64,000 bases of DNA, from assembly GCA_030278955.1 (NCBI GenBank), contig JAOANR010000001.1, positions 24,805,120-24,869,119 on the forward strand, given 5' to 3'. Source of the stretch: Hygrophila difformis (taxonomy: Eukaryota > Streptophyta > Magnoliopsida > Lamiales > Acanthaceae). Below, piece after piece: positions 47,195 through 58,663 of the stretch. The notes under the pieces are model-generated. The model saw only the letters and a program-made list of their open reading frames with translations. It was not told the origin of the DNA and made no database searches. A program made the position numbers and the translations under genes. Every line of letters begins with the position of its first letter. Position 1 is the first letter of the stretch.

Positions 47195-48660
47195 ATGTTG
47201 TTTACCGCTCATAGGGTTGGGTTTTACCGGGTCTTTCTATATGGTTAATAGACTACTAACTTGCCCTACTAATTTTATGACATATATACATTTTTTAAAA
47301 TTTTACCACGTTGACCACAAACTTTACCAAGCACGGCATATATGGTTTACCGTCCATAATATGCTTGGTTTTTACCACATATTTCTATACATGTTTACCA
47401 CGTTGGTGTACAAACTTTACCAGGCTGCCCACAAACTATACCATGCAAGGATTATAAGTTTTACCAAATTCATTCATAATGATTTACCAAATAACTCATC
47501 AAGCTTCAAATATATTTTTTCTTTAATTTAAAAATTTTAGTTTAGTGAAAATATATTATTTTTTATTCAAAAAAATTTATTTTTTAAATTATTTAAATTT
47601 ATTAAATCTTATATTCATTTGTATTTATTTAGTATTTCTTTCAATATTTTTATTTTTAAAATTTTTTCTTTTACTTTATTTTAAATTTATATTAAGTTAT
47701 ATTTACCAAAAACAGTGATGGGGTTTACCATATTATTACTATATCATTTACCAATAACAGTGCTAGGGTTTACCATGTTATTACTATATTATTTACCATC
47801 AACCATGTTTGATTTTTACCAGATTTTACTTATAATTTTTACCACACACGATGTGAGGTTTTACCATGTTTAACCTATATTTTTTTACCAAACATAGGGG
47901 GTTTAAAGTAGGTCATCACATTCTTGATTTGATGCTTTACACACACAATGTTGGGTTTTACGGAGATTTACTTATATGATTTACCACATTTTGCATGTGC
48001 TTCTTACCAAACACAATCCAAACTTGTTACAACGGAGCAGTTTATAGTGTAGTGCCCACGGTCCTGGGCAATTAGGGACTGTCTGTCCCTAAACTGTCCT
48101 ACACGAACTGATGAACACAATCACATGGGAACGGCATATGGACGGCTTCTGGACCGTCCATATGACCGTCCTCACAACATCATCACAATCACATAAAATT
48201 TACCACATTTCAATAATTTATTTTACCACATTCTTCGATGACAATTTACCACAACTAATAATAACACTTTACCAAATTTGAAAAATAATTATTACCAACA
48301 TATATCATAAAAAATCCAACATCTACCATCACAAATTTAAAATCCAAATTATAAAGCCAACATCTACCATCAAATACAACCAAAATCCAATATCCCGAAT
48401 AACGGTTAATTTCAGTGAGTGAATGACGGTTAATGGACGTTTTTTTTAGACCGTCCTAGGCCGTTTCTATGAAAAAATCTCCAATTTGACGGTCACCGAG
48501 ACCATCATTCTGGCTGTCCCCATACGAGTTTTTGAAAATCATATGAAATTTACCACATTTCAGTCATTTATTTTACCACAATCTGCGATGACAATTTACC
48601 ACAACTAACAATAACACTTTACCACATTTGAAAAACAATTATTACCAACATATATCATAA
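47195..48660 (-). repeat. GGTAAA motif array, minus orientation
   Basis: About 32 copies of TTTACC (GGTAAA on minus), as TTTACCACA/TTTACCAAA. Almost none in plus orientation. A ~118-bp block at about 48192-48310 is repeated at 48542-48660 with few changes, showing that the array grew partly by segment duplication. Confidence 0.85.
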
Positions 48661-48830
48661 CAAAAATCACCCTACAACACCAACATAAAAAAATAACCCA
48701 ATACACTATCCAAAAGCCACACAAGGTAAGCATGCACAAGCTATCATCTAAATGTACTTCACAAACACTTCAATACACATACAATTCAAGGTTTTGAAAT
48801 TAACATCAAGCCATTCTCATCGGTTATAAG

Positions 48831-49046
48831 TTAGTATGCATAGTACGCTCTCAATCCCATTCCTCTTGACATCAGTAGCTTGGCCTCATCGGTTTGCTCG
48901 ACCTTCTTCTTGGGTGCCATTGTTGGTTGAAAATGTGGGGTAAGCTCCAAATCTTCTTCTTCAAGCTCGAAATCCTCTATCGGAGTTCGTTTTTTCTCTC
49001 TTTCTCCTTCTCTTGTCGTTCTTCCTCCTCTCTTCATCACACCTAT
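48831..49046 (-). CDS. Hypothetical small charged protein, MULE right end
   Basis: Reading MKRGGRTTREGEREKKRTPI...to a stop at 48831; I take the ATG at 49040 next to a candidate 3' splice site (pyrimidine-rich sequence then TTAATAG at about 49047). It has a basic start, an acidic patch (EDFELEEEDLELTPHF), then MAPKKKVEQTDEAKLL and a hydrophobic-aromatic end. About 70 residues. The ELTPHF phrase also occurs in the open stretch at 49492-49820, suggesting an old exon duplication. No family recognised. It could be the last exon of a MULE gene or of a captured host gene. Coding status is uncertain. Confidence 0.3.
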   Translation of the reverse strand: MGVMKRGGRTTREGEREKKRTPIEDFELEEEDLELTPHFQPTMAPKKKVEQTDEAKLLMSRGMGLRAYYAY

Positions 49047-49491
49047 TAATAAACAAGACAAAAGATCATTCAACATAAACTATATACCTCCTAATCACCT
49101 AAACCACAACATTCTATCAACTTTTTCTCGCCACTCCATTGTCAAAAACTACATCTCACGACTCATAACTATTACAATCTACAACCAAATATCTCAAATC
49201 ACTAAAATTCACCAATTAACACAACAATGTACCTCAAATTTGAGAGTTCTAGACAAATATAACCATTGAAATATTTCATCGAACACATTATGTGCAAAAT
49301 ACATTCACAAGCATTCATCAAAATCATCTCCCCACAAATTCTCCAAATCAAACACAAATCAATCTACTCCCACAAATATCAATTCAAATCAACTAACAAT
49401 TTTCTCACTCACATAAAACCGAATATGTAACCTAACCTAGCTAACACATTCTTCAACCAACAATCCCACAATAATTTTTTGAAATTTCATC

Positions 49492-49820
49492 ATACCTCGT
49501 AATCCCTTGATCGGGCTCTTCGCATTGCTTCAAAATGTGGGGTGAGGTCGAAATGCTCTATTCCAATTTCCGGCTCTTCTTCGTCTCTCTGTCTCTCCCG
49601 TTCTACTCTCTTGACCGAATCTCCCTCTCCCGTGTTCTCCTTCTCCACCTCTCTTTGTGAAATAATTTCTTTGTTCCAAGATTGGGTAAATGTGAATCCG
49701 GTGTCTTCCTGTTCCCGGTGTCTTCTTCTTTCTTCAGTGTTCTTTCTCCTCTCTTCTTTCTTGTCCCTTTCTCCCGATGTGTTCTGGCACTCTTTGGTTT
49801 GGGTTTGAATTTTCCGTTAG
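49492..49820 (-). CDS. Hypothetical open stretch rich in Glu/Arg, MULE right end (no ATG near start)
   Basis: Minus-strand frame open for about 108 codons from 49820 to a TGA at about 49493, rich in Glu, Arg, Lys and Gln, ending GIEHFDLTPHFEAMRRARSRDYEV followed by a plausible 5' splice site (GAG then GTATGA). No in-frame ATG until the Met of EAMRRAR, so an upstream exon or non-ATG context would be needed. A TATA-like TATAAAAG on minus lies about 90 bp upstream (about 49920), close to the element end. A direct join to 48831-49046 is not in frame with the acceptor I see. Function unknown. Confidence 0.25.
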
Positions 49821-52800
49821 GTTTAATTGTTAATTGGATTAGATGAAGTTGTAGGGGTCTTATTCACCAAGTCAAACTTTGGAGAGGGCTTTATGTATAA
49901 AATAGTGGGAAGAGGTCTTTTATAAATACAAACTAAATCAAATGGGTCCTTGACCCTAATTTTCCCTATAATTAATTCATGAGCCCAATACATTCAAGAA
50001 ATTGGTAATGGGTAAATGGATTAAGAGAATGAAATGGAAGCCCAAGCCCACTCCATGGCCAAGACCCAACCCAGAAACCAAGCCCGACCCACCTTCTAAC
50101 TCCTTTAATTGAATCGGGTGTTGGAGAAATTGGGCATTCTCCTCAATTGCTCTTTCCCGTCAAAATGAGAGTAGAAATTAGGGAACTTGAAAAGGAAGCT
50201 AGCGACTTGGAGGAGATGGAAGATGGAAACTCCGGCGGGTTGGAAGCTCGATGGTGGCGGTCTGGGAGCTCCGAGGTATGATTCTTCTTCTACTTTCTCC
50301 ATTTTTCCCGTTCCATCTTCCCTTGTCTCTGCCGGAGTTCGATCGATGGCGGGGGGTGGTGTCGCCGCTGCAGTGCCGACGAGGAGGGCCAGGGCTGTCG
50401 GCCCTGGCCATGGCGAGGCCGGAGGCGCCTGCCTCCGGCTGGTGGTGACGCCATAGCGCACGGTGGCGCTTTGGCAGGGGTGCGATGCACAGGTGTGCGT
50501 CGCGGTGGGGCTGCCGCCCTAGCGGCCGCCGGCTTGTCGTCGGCGCGGTGGCGGTGTTGGTGGTCCGATGGTGGTGGTGGATGAGTGATGGTGGTGCTGC
50601 AGCGTGGTGGTGTTGGTTGTGGTGGAGTTGTCCGGTAGTGGTGGTGGTGTTGGTGGGTTGTTCAAAATCTACTTTAAATGTTCTATGGTTTCTTGAATTT
50701 TTGTGTGGCTTTTATGTGCAATTGTTGGAATTTGTTGCTAGTTATTTAGGTGTGTTGGATATTTGATTTCATTATGGTTTTGGTGTTTGATTCCATGTCT
50801 TAATTGTTAATTGTTAGTTTGTCGGTAATTCTTGATTTAATTTGGTATCCATTGAAATTGGGGGCTTGAATGATTGTAGTGTGTGGTCTTAATTCTTATG
50901 GAGTCTTGGCTTGATAATTGGTAGTATTGGAAGAATGGTATTGTAGAATTCTTGTATATAGAGGTTTGCTGGGTTTGCAATCAACTCTGGAAATTGTTTT
51001 ATAAAAGTTCTTGCATTCTTGTATAAATGGACTTGAGTTGGGTATTCTTGAACTTAAGTTCTAAAAGAGGCCTTAGTTAGTAAGTTTTAAAGTTAAGGTT
51101 GGTTTTAAATAATTAGGTTGAGAACCGTGTGTATTGATGCTTTCTTGGTACCTGTTGATAGTGTTGATTCTTGCACTTGTTAGTTTATTATTCTTGAATG
51201 TTGAGTATTGTATATGAATATTTGATCTTGTTTCTTTTGATTATCTGGAGTTGGTGGTGGATTAAAATGGTGTATTGTTGTATGGTTGGCTTGGAAGGGA
51301 TGTAGAAGGGGATTGGTGGTAGATGGTGGAATTGGAGATAGAGGAGGTTAGTGTTGATGTTGTAGAAATTATTTTAATTCTTATGATGGTATTGTTGTGT
51401 AGGGACAACCGTGAGTTTATATCAAGCCGTTGTGGAGAATGAAGATGTTCAAAAGGGAAGCTTTGAAGATTTATAAGGCAAGGTTTAGAATAGCAAATTA
51501 GATAGGGGTTAGGAATAGACTAGTATAGTCTATGTTGCCTTAGTATTGGGAACTCTCGTGTGTACGGATTCCCTGCGTATAATGAGGATGCTTTAGAATT
51601 AGGCTAGAACTGCTTGCGAATATCTCACTAATTATTATGCTCATAACCTGGAACTTAGTTTGCAATTAGAGAAGATCTACCATGCCTTAGTTTAGGATGG
51701 AATCTTGCGTTGCTTCTATTTTGATGTTCTGATTTGAGTGCCGATACATGGGACTTGGCACACCCTTTATTATAATTAACTCGTAGTGAGTTGTCTATCT
51801 TGTCATTATGTGTTGATATTATTCTGAACTTAAATTATGCTTTTGAGGATATTGGATATCCTATGCTTACGAGTCGGTATCCGATTGGGCATAGTTAGTA
51901 TCTTATCCTGGCATTGAGACTGATAAGGATTTTATATCCATAGTCTGAAAATTTGGCTGATAAGGACTTTATGATCCGTAGCCTGACCCGCTTGACGTAA
52001 GCCACGTTCTTAGTTGTTAGTGTCCGCGGCGGGGGCAATGTGGGTATGTCTTCCGACCATTAAGGGGAGTGGACCCTTATATGGGGGGGAATACCGACCA
52101 TGGTACTTAGGATGCGCGCTAGACATTCTTATGTGTTGCATTTAGGGTAGATAGACATCATAGGTCATAATATTTCATCTCATCATTCATCATGCATCTT
52201 TTATTGCAGTGGTTGAAGCACCGGTATGGGACGGTGTGATGTTTATCTCCTTTATTTATTTATGTCTTTAAATATTATTATTATTATTGTTGTTGTTATT
52301 ATTATTAGCATAGTATTATTGTTAAAGTACCCCGTTTCCCCTGCTATATCTATTCCTCGCCAGTACGTTGTACTGACACCTTGCTGTTGTCTGTTTTATA
52401 GATCTCTCTTCGGATGGCGCAGAACATGATGTTGGGGGTACGGGTGAGCGGAGTAGATAGGTTGCATCCTATTTGAATAATTATTTAAGATATTCGTTAT
52501 AATATTTTACCCATTCATCTAGTCTCTGTTATGGATATGTCCATCATTCTTAGATGTGATCGGTGAATCCTTTATGAGTTATTATGTGCTTTATAACGGT
52601 AATGGGATCGTGTCCTATTGTTATATTATTTCAGGGCTTGTCGCCCGGATATGCCATGTTATGTTCCTGGGGTTATATACTGCTTTTGTTGGCATTTATT
52701 TGATTGTGATACAGGTTTGTTTTTATACCTCGCTTCGTATTGACTATCTAAGTTGAGTGATCAACAGTTTAGAATAGTTAATACGGCGGTGGCGTTACGA

Positions 52801-52831
52801 AAATAGTTTTAAATTTTCGGGGCGTTACAGT

Positions 52832-52843
52832 TGGTATCAGAGC
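52832..52843 (+). other. Primer binding site, initiator Met tRNA (gypsy derivative)
   Basis: TGGTATCAGAGC two bases after the 5' LTR end, in the context TTGGTATCAGAGCGGG typical of plant chromoviruses. Confidence 0.9.
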
Positions 52844-55702
52844 GGGTTTGCTCTATTATCTGCTTAAAACTTGATCAAAGCATGTGGTGAGGTGTGCGGG
52901 GATTGCATATAGGATAGGTATCATTGTCATATGCTAGTTAGATTTATTCTTATGCTGTGGTATTCTGTTTATATATTGCGCACCTTGTGAATTCGAGCCA
53001 TGGTTTGCAAGATAAGTATGGACGAATAACAAGGATATTTCAAGAGATCTATTCATTAATTCTGTTAGCAACTTGTTTAGAAGTTGCTGAATAATTATTT
53101 CTATTATTACTACTGCTTGTTTGGTAATTCTGTTAGTTTATTGTACTGAGATAATGTATGAGATCTGTCGTTAAGGTAATTGCAGGTATTGGACAATGGG
53201 ACCCGTTTATCCATGCCATGTAGATATGTGGTGATGATCCATTGTCGGCAGATGATTAGAACATCAGGAGAATAATATCCCAGACATTTTAAATCTTAAG
53301 GATGTAGTATATGGTAACTCATCTGGTTGTAGCGATTGACGGAATTAAGATGACATTTAATTCGAGACATCGAATGGAGTATACCACAAAGATTAATTGG
53401 GGGCGAGGATGCTAGTTAATGACGGAAGGCGCAATGCTCATAATGCTGATATATATTTATTTATTAGATATGCTTTATTTCTCAATCCTTTCATTTCATT
53501 TTCTTAATTATGAGAAAGTGAATATCTCTACTATTTTCGTTGCTTCGTTAGAAGATCCTACTGTGTACGTTTCAGTACCAGTTTCTGTTCTCTGAATTAA
53601 GTTTCTCCGGTTTTCTTGTATTGTCGAATCACTTATGAGGCCAACCGAATGGTTCTCATAGATACTCTGTCGGCATTTATATTTTCTACCGTTTCCATAA
53701 TTTAAATAATTCGAATCATCCTCCGTCTACACTGATATGCTATCACTATATTTAGTTAACATTTTCAAACTTCCCTACCATTCTCCAATTTATATGATAA
53801 TGGTGTCACCGACTTCCTTATATTTTCTGGGAGTCTTTTAGTATCTATTTGAGTCTGAGTTAGCTCTTTCCTTTCACTCGTTATTCATCATTCTTAATTT
53901 ATTCTGCTAATTCATTTCTACTCTGGATAGTCGTTTCTTACCGGGCATTCTTGTTAGTACCTTCTATTTTCTACTGATTTATTATCCCTTTCATAAATCG
54001 AGGTCTCCGTCAATCAGTATGATTTCTTTGCTAATCCCGAGTCATCTCATTATTGGTTCACTTATTTAATTATATTTGTTCTCTTATACAATGACTTCCG
54101 TCTCAGTATCCTTACTTCTGCAAACAACGATTTTAGTTATTCGCATCCTTTCCTCTTGTATCGGGGGAATTTTGACTCTCGATATAATTCAGAATTTACC
54201 ATACTTTTAGTAATTTGATCTCACTTTCTTCTGTGTGTTGGAGATTGTTCGTTCTTTTTGTGATGCAGATTTATCCCAAGGCGAGAAATTCTGTGAAACT
54301 GCTAAGGTAACACTGCACTTGTGCAATTGCCATAAGGGATATGAAGCAAAACATCCAACAGTGCAAAGTTGGGAGCGAATGGTTCAAGATGTAAATGGAC
54401 TATCTGGAGCAGAACTCAGTCCTAACACAATCCAATTAAATTCTCGGGGAGTAGTTAACTGTTTCAACAGTTAGGAATTGTGTAATAAATCCTCGGAAAG
54501 AGATGGAATCTTGGAATGCCATCAAGACTAACACTACGTGCCGTAAATTGAGATGGCTCACGGGGTAAAATTCACTGAAGTTGGGATCGTTAAGCATGGT
54601 CATTGAGTGGATTGTATGAAAATTTCCAACGTTTCAATGAGAAAACACGAGACCGACGAGATAATTGTGTGATGACATGCAAGAAACAGAAGCTTCAGGC
54701 CAGCATGATGATTGTATTCTAGTAATCCTGATGCATGATGTAAAAAAGTGTGAGAAGGAAGACGACATGAGCGTGAGACTCGCAGGTTACCAATAGATGG
54801 TGAGCTCATTTAAAGACAATATATCTAATTGATTTGTCAAAAGTCGATGGAGAAGTAGAGAAAAAGGCTATTGCTCGTAATGGGATGTCGGATCTAATAA
54901 AGAATTTTATTGACTGGATCCGAGTTTGCGAATTAGTTTCTTATGCGAGTGGGGAAAAACATCTAATGATGTTAGATTCCTCTTATGATAGCCAACACTG
55001 TTAGAGTGCTAGGTTGGCATCATCTAAGAACTAATTAATAGGCAAGTGATGAAAACTTCATCAAATGAGAGGTTATTCAAAATTAGAAGAGTAGAGTTCA
55101 TAACTCTTCAAGAGATGACCAGACTTGTCGAAAATTTTCAGAGACAGGCTAAAGAAAAGACTCCGAACAAACAGAAGGTTATGTGGTTCTGAACAGGTAA
55201 AATTTGGAACTACAATCAGATTGTTGTCTAATTCATGTATTTCATATACGTGAAATAAAGAGAATTGGAAGTCGAGCTAAACAGAGCTCTAGGTAATGAG
55301 ATCGCCTAGCAGCATTAAGAGGATGAGGAATGCGATCTACTACTAGAGTCCTCAGTTGGAGGCTATAACATACATGATGTGTTTCCCGTATCTCAATTGA
55401 GGGAATTGGTATATGATTTAAATGGAATCATGGAACCTGATGATGAGGAACTTGATGAAAGTCAAGAATATGAGTAATGACCAAGGGCGATCAATCACAT
55501 GGAGGATGAAGTGTTTCGGTATGAGAAAATTTAGATAGTGTAGAACTATCATTCCTACGAGGCTGAATTTGGAATGTAAAGGAACAAATGAAACGTTTGA
55601 AGAAGGTATCCCGAATTGGATCTCACTCCAATTTAGTGATCATCGCCCAGTAAACTATACCCTTATTTCATTCGAGGACGAATGATCCTAAGGGGGAGGG
55701 AT
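52844..55702 (+). other. Internal region of the gypsy derivative, non-coding, with polypurine tract
   Basis: 2.86 kb without a recognisable gag, protease, RT, integrase or chromodomain. The longest frame (54235-54474, 79 residues, with a Cys/His-containing stretch) matches nothing I know. The 3' end keeps TTCATTCGAGGACGAATG and the polypurine tract AAGGGGGAGGGAT (55690-55702). Stop codons are frequent in all frames, as in a long-decayed or never-coding internal domain. Confidence 0.75.
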
Positions 55703-58658
55703 TGTAACATCCCGAATAATTAATTCATGATTAAATTAATTTAATTGTGATTAGTTAGTCAAATGGGCATAAATAATTAAATTGAGTGAGTGTATAATTA
55801 ATTCAAGAGCCCAATACATTCAAGAAATTGGTAATAGGTAAATGGATTAAGAGAATGAAATGGAAGCCCAAGCCCACTCCATGGCCAAGACCCAACCCAG
55901 AAACCAAGCCCGGCCCACCTTCTAACTCCTTTAATTGAATCGGGTGTTGGAGAAATTGGGCATTCTCCTCAATTGCTCTTTCCCGTCAAAATGGAGAGTA
56001 GAAATTAGGGCACTTGGAAAGGAAGCTAGCGACTTGGAGGAGATGGAAGATGGAAACTCCGGCGGGTTGGAAGCTCGATGGTGGCGGTCTGGGAGCTCCG
56101 AGGTATGATTCTTCTTCCCCTTTCTCCATTTTTCCCGTTCCATCTTCCCTTGTCTCTGCCGGAGTTCGATCGATGGCGGGGGGTGGTGTCGCCGCTGCGG
56201 TGGCGACGAGGAGGGCCAGGGCTGTCTGCCCTGGCCATGGCGAGGCCGGAGGCGCCTGCCTCCGGCTGGTGGTGACGCCACAGCGCACGATGGCGCTGTG
56301 GCAGGGGTGCGACGCACAGGTGTGCGTCGCGGTGGGGCTGCCGCCCTGGCGGCCGCCGGCCTATCGTCGGCGCGGTGGCGGTGTTGGTGGTCCGATGGTG
56401 ATGGTGGATGAGTGATGGTGGTGCTGCAGCGTGGTGGTGTTGGTTGTGGTGGAGTTGTCCGGTTGTGGTGGTGGTGTTGTTGGGTTGTTCAAAATCTACT
56501 TTAAATGTTCTATGGTTTCTTGGATTTTTGTGTGGCTTTTATGTGCAATTGTTGGAATTTGTTGCTAGTTATTTAGGTGTGTTGGATATTTGATTTCATT
56601 ATGGTTTTGGTGTTTGATTCCATGTCTTAATTGTTAATTGCTAGTTTGTCGGTAATTCTTGATTTAATTTGGTATCCATTGAAATTGGGGGCTTGAATGA
56701 TTGTAGTGTGTGGTCTTAATTCTTATGGAGTCTTGGCTTGATAATTGGTAGTATTGGAAGAATGGTATTGTAGAATTCTTGTATATAGAGGTTTGTTGGG
56801 TTTGCAATCAAGTGTGGAAATTGTTTTATAAAAGTTCTTGCATTCTTGTATAAATGGACTTGAGTTGGGTATTCTTGAACTTAATTTCTAAAAGAGGCCT
56901 TAGTTAGTAAGTTTTAAAGTTAAGGTTGGTTTTAAATAATTAGGTTGAGAACCGTGTGTATTGATGCTTTCTTGGTACCTGTTGATAGTGTTGATTCTTG
57001 TACTTGTTAGTTTATTATTCTTGAATGTTGAGTATTGTATATGAATATTTGATCTTGTTTCTTTTGATTATCTGGAGTTGGTGGTGGATTAAAATGGTGT
57101 ATTGTTGTATGGTTGGCTTGGAAGGGATGTAGAAGGGGATTGGTGGTAGATGGTGGAATTGGAGATAGAGGAGGTTAGTGTTGATGTTGTAGAAATTATT
57201 TTAATTCTTATGATGGTATTGTTGTGTAGGGACAACCGTGAGTTTATATCAAGCCGTTGTGAAGAATGAAGATGTTCAAAAGGGAAGCTTTGAAGATTTA
57301 TAAAGGCAAGGTTTAGAATAGCAAATTAGATAGGGGTTAGGAATAGACTAGTATAGTCTATGTTGCCTTAGTATTGGGAACTCTCGTGTGTACGGATTCC
57401 CTGCGTATAATGAGGATGCTTTAGAATTAGGCTAGATCTGCTTGCGAATATCTCACTAATTATTATGCTCATAACCTGGAACTTAGTTTGCAATTAGAGA
57501 AGATCTACCATGCCTTAGTTTAGGATGGAATCTTGCGTTGCTTCTATTTTGATGTTCTGAGTTGAGTGCCGATACATGGGACTTGGCACACCCTTTATTA
57601 TAATTAACTCGTAGTGAGTTGTCTATCTTGTCATTATGTGTTGATATTATTGTGAACTTAAATTATGCTTTTGAGGATATTGGATATCCTATGCTTACGA
57701 GTCGGTATCAGATTGGGCATAGTTAATATCTTATCCTGGCATTGAGACTGATAAGGATTTTATATCCGTAGTCTGAAAATTTTGCTGATAAGGACTTTAT
57801 GATCCGTAGCCTGACCCGCTTGCCGTAAGCCACGTTCTCAGCTGTTAGTGTCCGCGGCGGGGGCACTGTGGGTATGTCTTCCGACCATTAAGGGGAGTGG
57901 ACCTTTATATGGGGGGGAATACCGACCATGGTACTTTGGATGCGCGCTAGACATTCTTATGTGTTGCATTTAGGGTAGATAGACAACATAGGTCATAACA
58001 TTTCATCTCACCATTCATCATGCATCTTTTATTGCAGTGGTTGAAGCACTGGTATGGGACGGTGTGATGTTTATCTCCTGTATTTATTTATGTCTTTAAA
58101 TATTGTTATTATTATTGTTGTTGTTGTTATTATTAGCATAGTATTATTGTTAAAGTACCCCGTTTCCCCTGCTATATCTATTCATCGCCAGTACGTTGTA
58201 CTGACACCTTGCTGTTGTCTGTTTTATAGATCTCTCTTCGGATGGCGCAGAACATGATGTTGGGGGTACGGGTTGAGCGGAGTAGATAGGCTGCATCCTA
58301 TTTGAATAATTATTTAAGGTATTCATTATAATATTTTACCCATTCATCTAGTCTCTGTTATGGATATGTCCATCATTCTTAGATGTGATCGGTGAATCCT
58401 TTATGAGTTATTATATGCTTTATAACGGTAATGGGATCGTGTCCTATTGTTATATTATTTCAGAGCTTGTCGCCCGGATATGCCATGTTATGTTCCTGGG
58501 GTTATATACTGCTTTTGTTGGCATTTATTTGATTGTGATACAGGTTTGTGTTTATACCTCGCTTCGTATTGACTATCTAAGCTGAGTGATCAACAGTTTA
58601 GAATAGTTAATACGGCGGTGGCGTTACGAAAATAGTTTTAAATTTTCGGGGCGTTACA
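55703..58658 (+). repeat. 3' LTR of the gypsy derivative
   Basis: 2956 bp, TGTAACATCCCG...GGGGCGTTACA, collinear with the 5' LTR outside the MULE insertion; a few percent divergence by eye, highest in the GC-rich part (56000-56470). Preserves the uninterrupted MULE target site. Confidence 0.92.
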
Positions 58659-58663
58659 AAAAT

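Larger units (their letters stand above)
43812..49966. mobile_element. Mutator-like element (MULE), VANDAL-like in form
   Basis: 6155 bp inserted in the LTR with a perfect 9-bp TSD TATAATTAA (43803-43811 and 49967-49975); the intact 3' LTR at 55790-55805 shows the empty site once. Ends are GGGGCACTTAAAGGG and, inverted, GGGAAAATTAGGGTC. They share GTCAAGGACCC and GACCTC words but are not a proper long inverted repeat. A 9-bp TSD indicates the Mutator superfamily; weak terminal repeats recall VANDAL-type MULEs. Interior: motif arrays (44890-48660). The left end (43830-44880) has no recognisable gene. The right end (48830-49820) has two short charged open frames. No transposase seen. Confidence 0.78.
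43713..52829 (+). repeat. 5' LTR of the gypsy derivative (interrupted)
   Basis: Own sequence: 43713-43811 and 49976-52829. Starts TATAACATCCCG, where the 3' LTR has TGTAACATCCCG, and ends GGGGCGTTACA. GC-rich part at 50220-50640, T/G-rich after; a short tandem TGATAAGGAYTTTAT phrase lies at about 51928 and 51958. No coding evidence in the open frames here. Confidence 0.88.
43713..58658 (+). mobile_element. Large non-autonomous gypsy derivative (LARD-like), split by a MULE
   Basis: LTRs of about 2.95 kb (5' 43713-52829 with insert, 3' 55703-58658), perfect TSD AAAAT (43708-43712, 58659-58663), a Met-tRNA primer site, and a polypurine tract preceded by TTCGAGGACGAATGATCCTAAG. That last phrase is typical of plant chromovirus (Tekay/Del-like) 3' ends. 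The 2.87-kb internal region has no recognisable gag or pol, so it would depend on proteins of another element. Without the insert it is about 8.78 kb. Confidence 0.88.

Noticed and set aside
50105..50490. Overlapping GC-rich open frames, repeated at 55931-56415
   Set aside because: They lie inside both LTRs of the gypsy derivative, occur in several frames and strands at once, and show no domain; the GC-rich LTR part explains them.
52226..52756. Small hydrophobic frames (also at 58054-58585)
   Set aside because: Duplicated only because they are in the two LTRs; T-rich sequence gives hydrophobic translation without gene evidence.
54235..54474. 79-codon frame with Cys/His in the gypsy derivative interior
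   Set aside because: Too short, not matching gag zinc knuckle spacing and with no flanking coding continuity; noted only in the internal-region entry.
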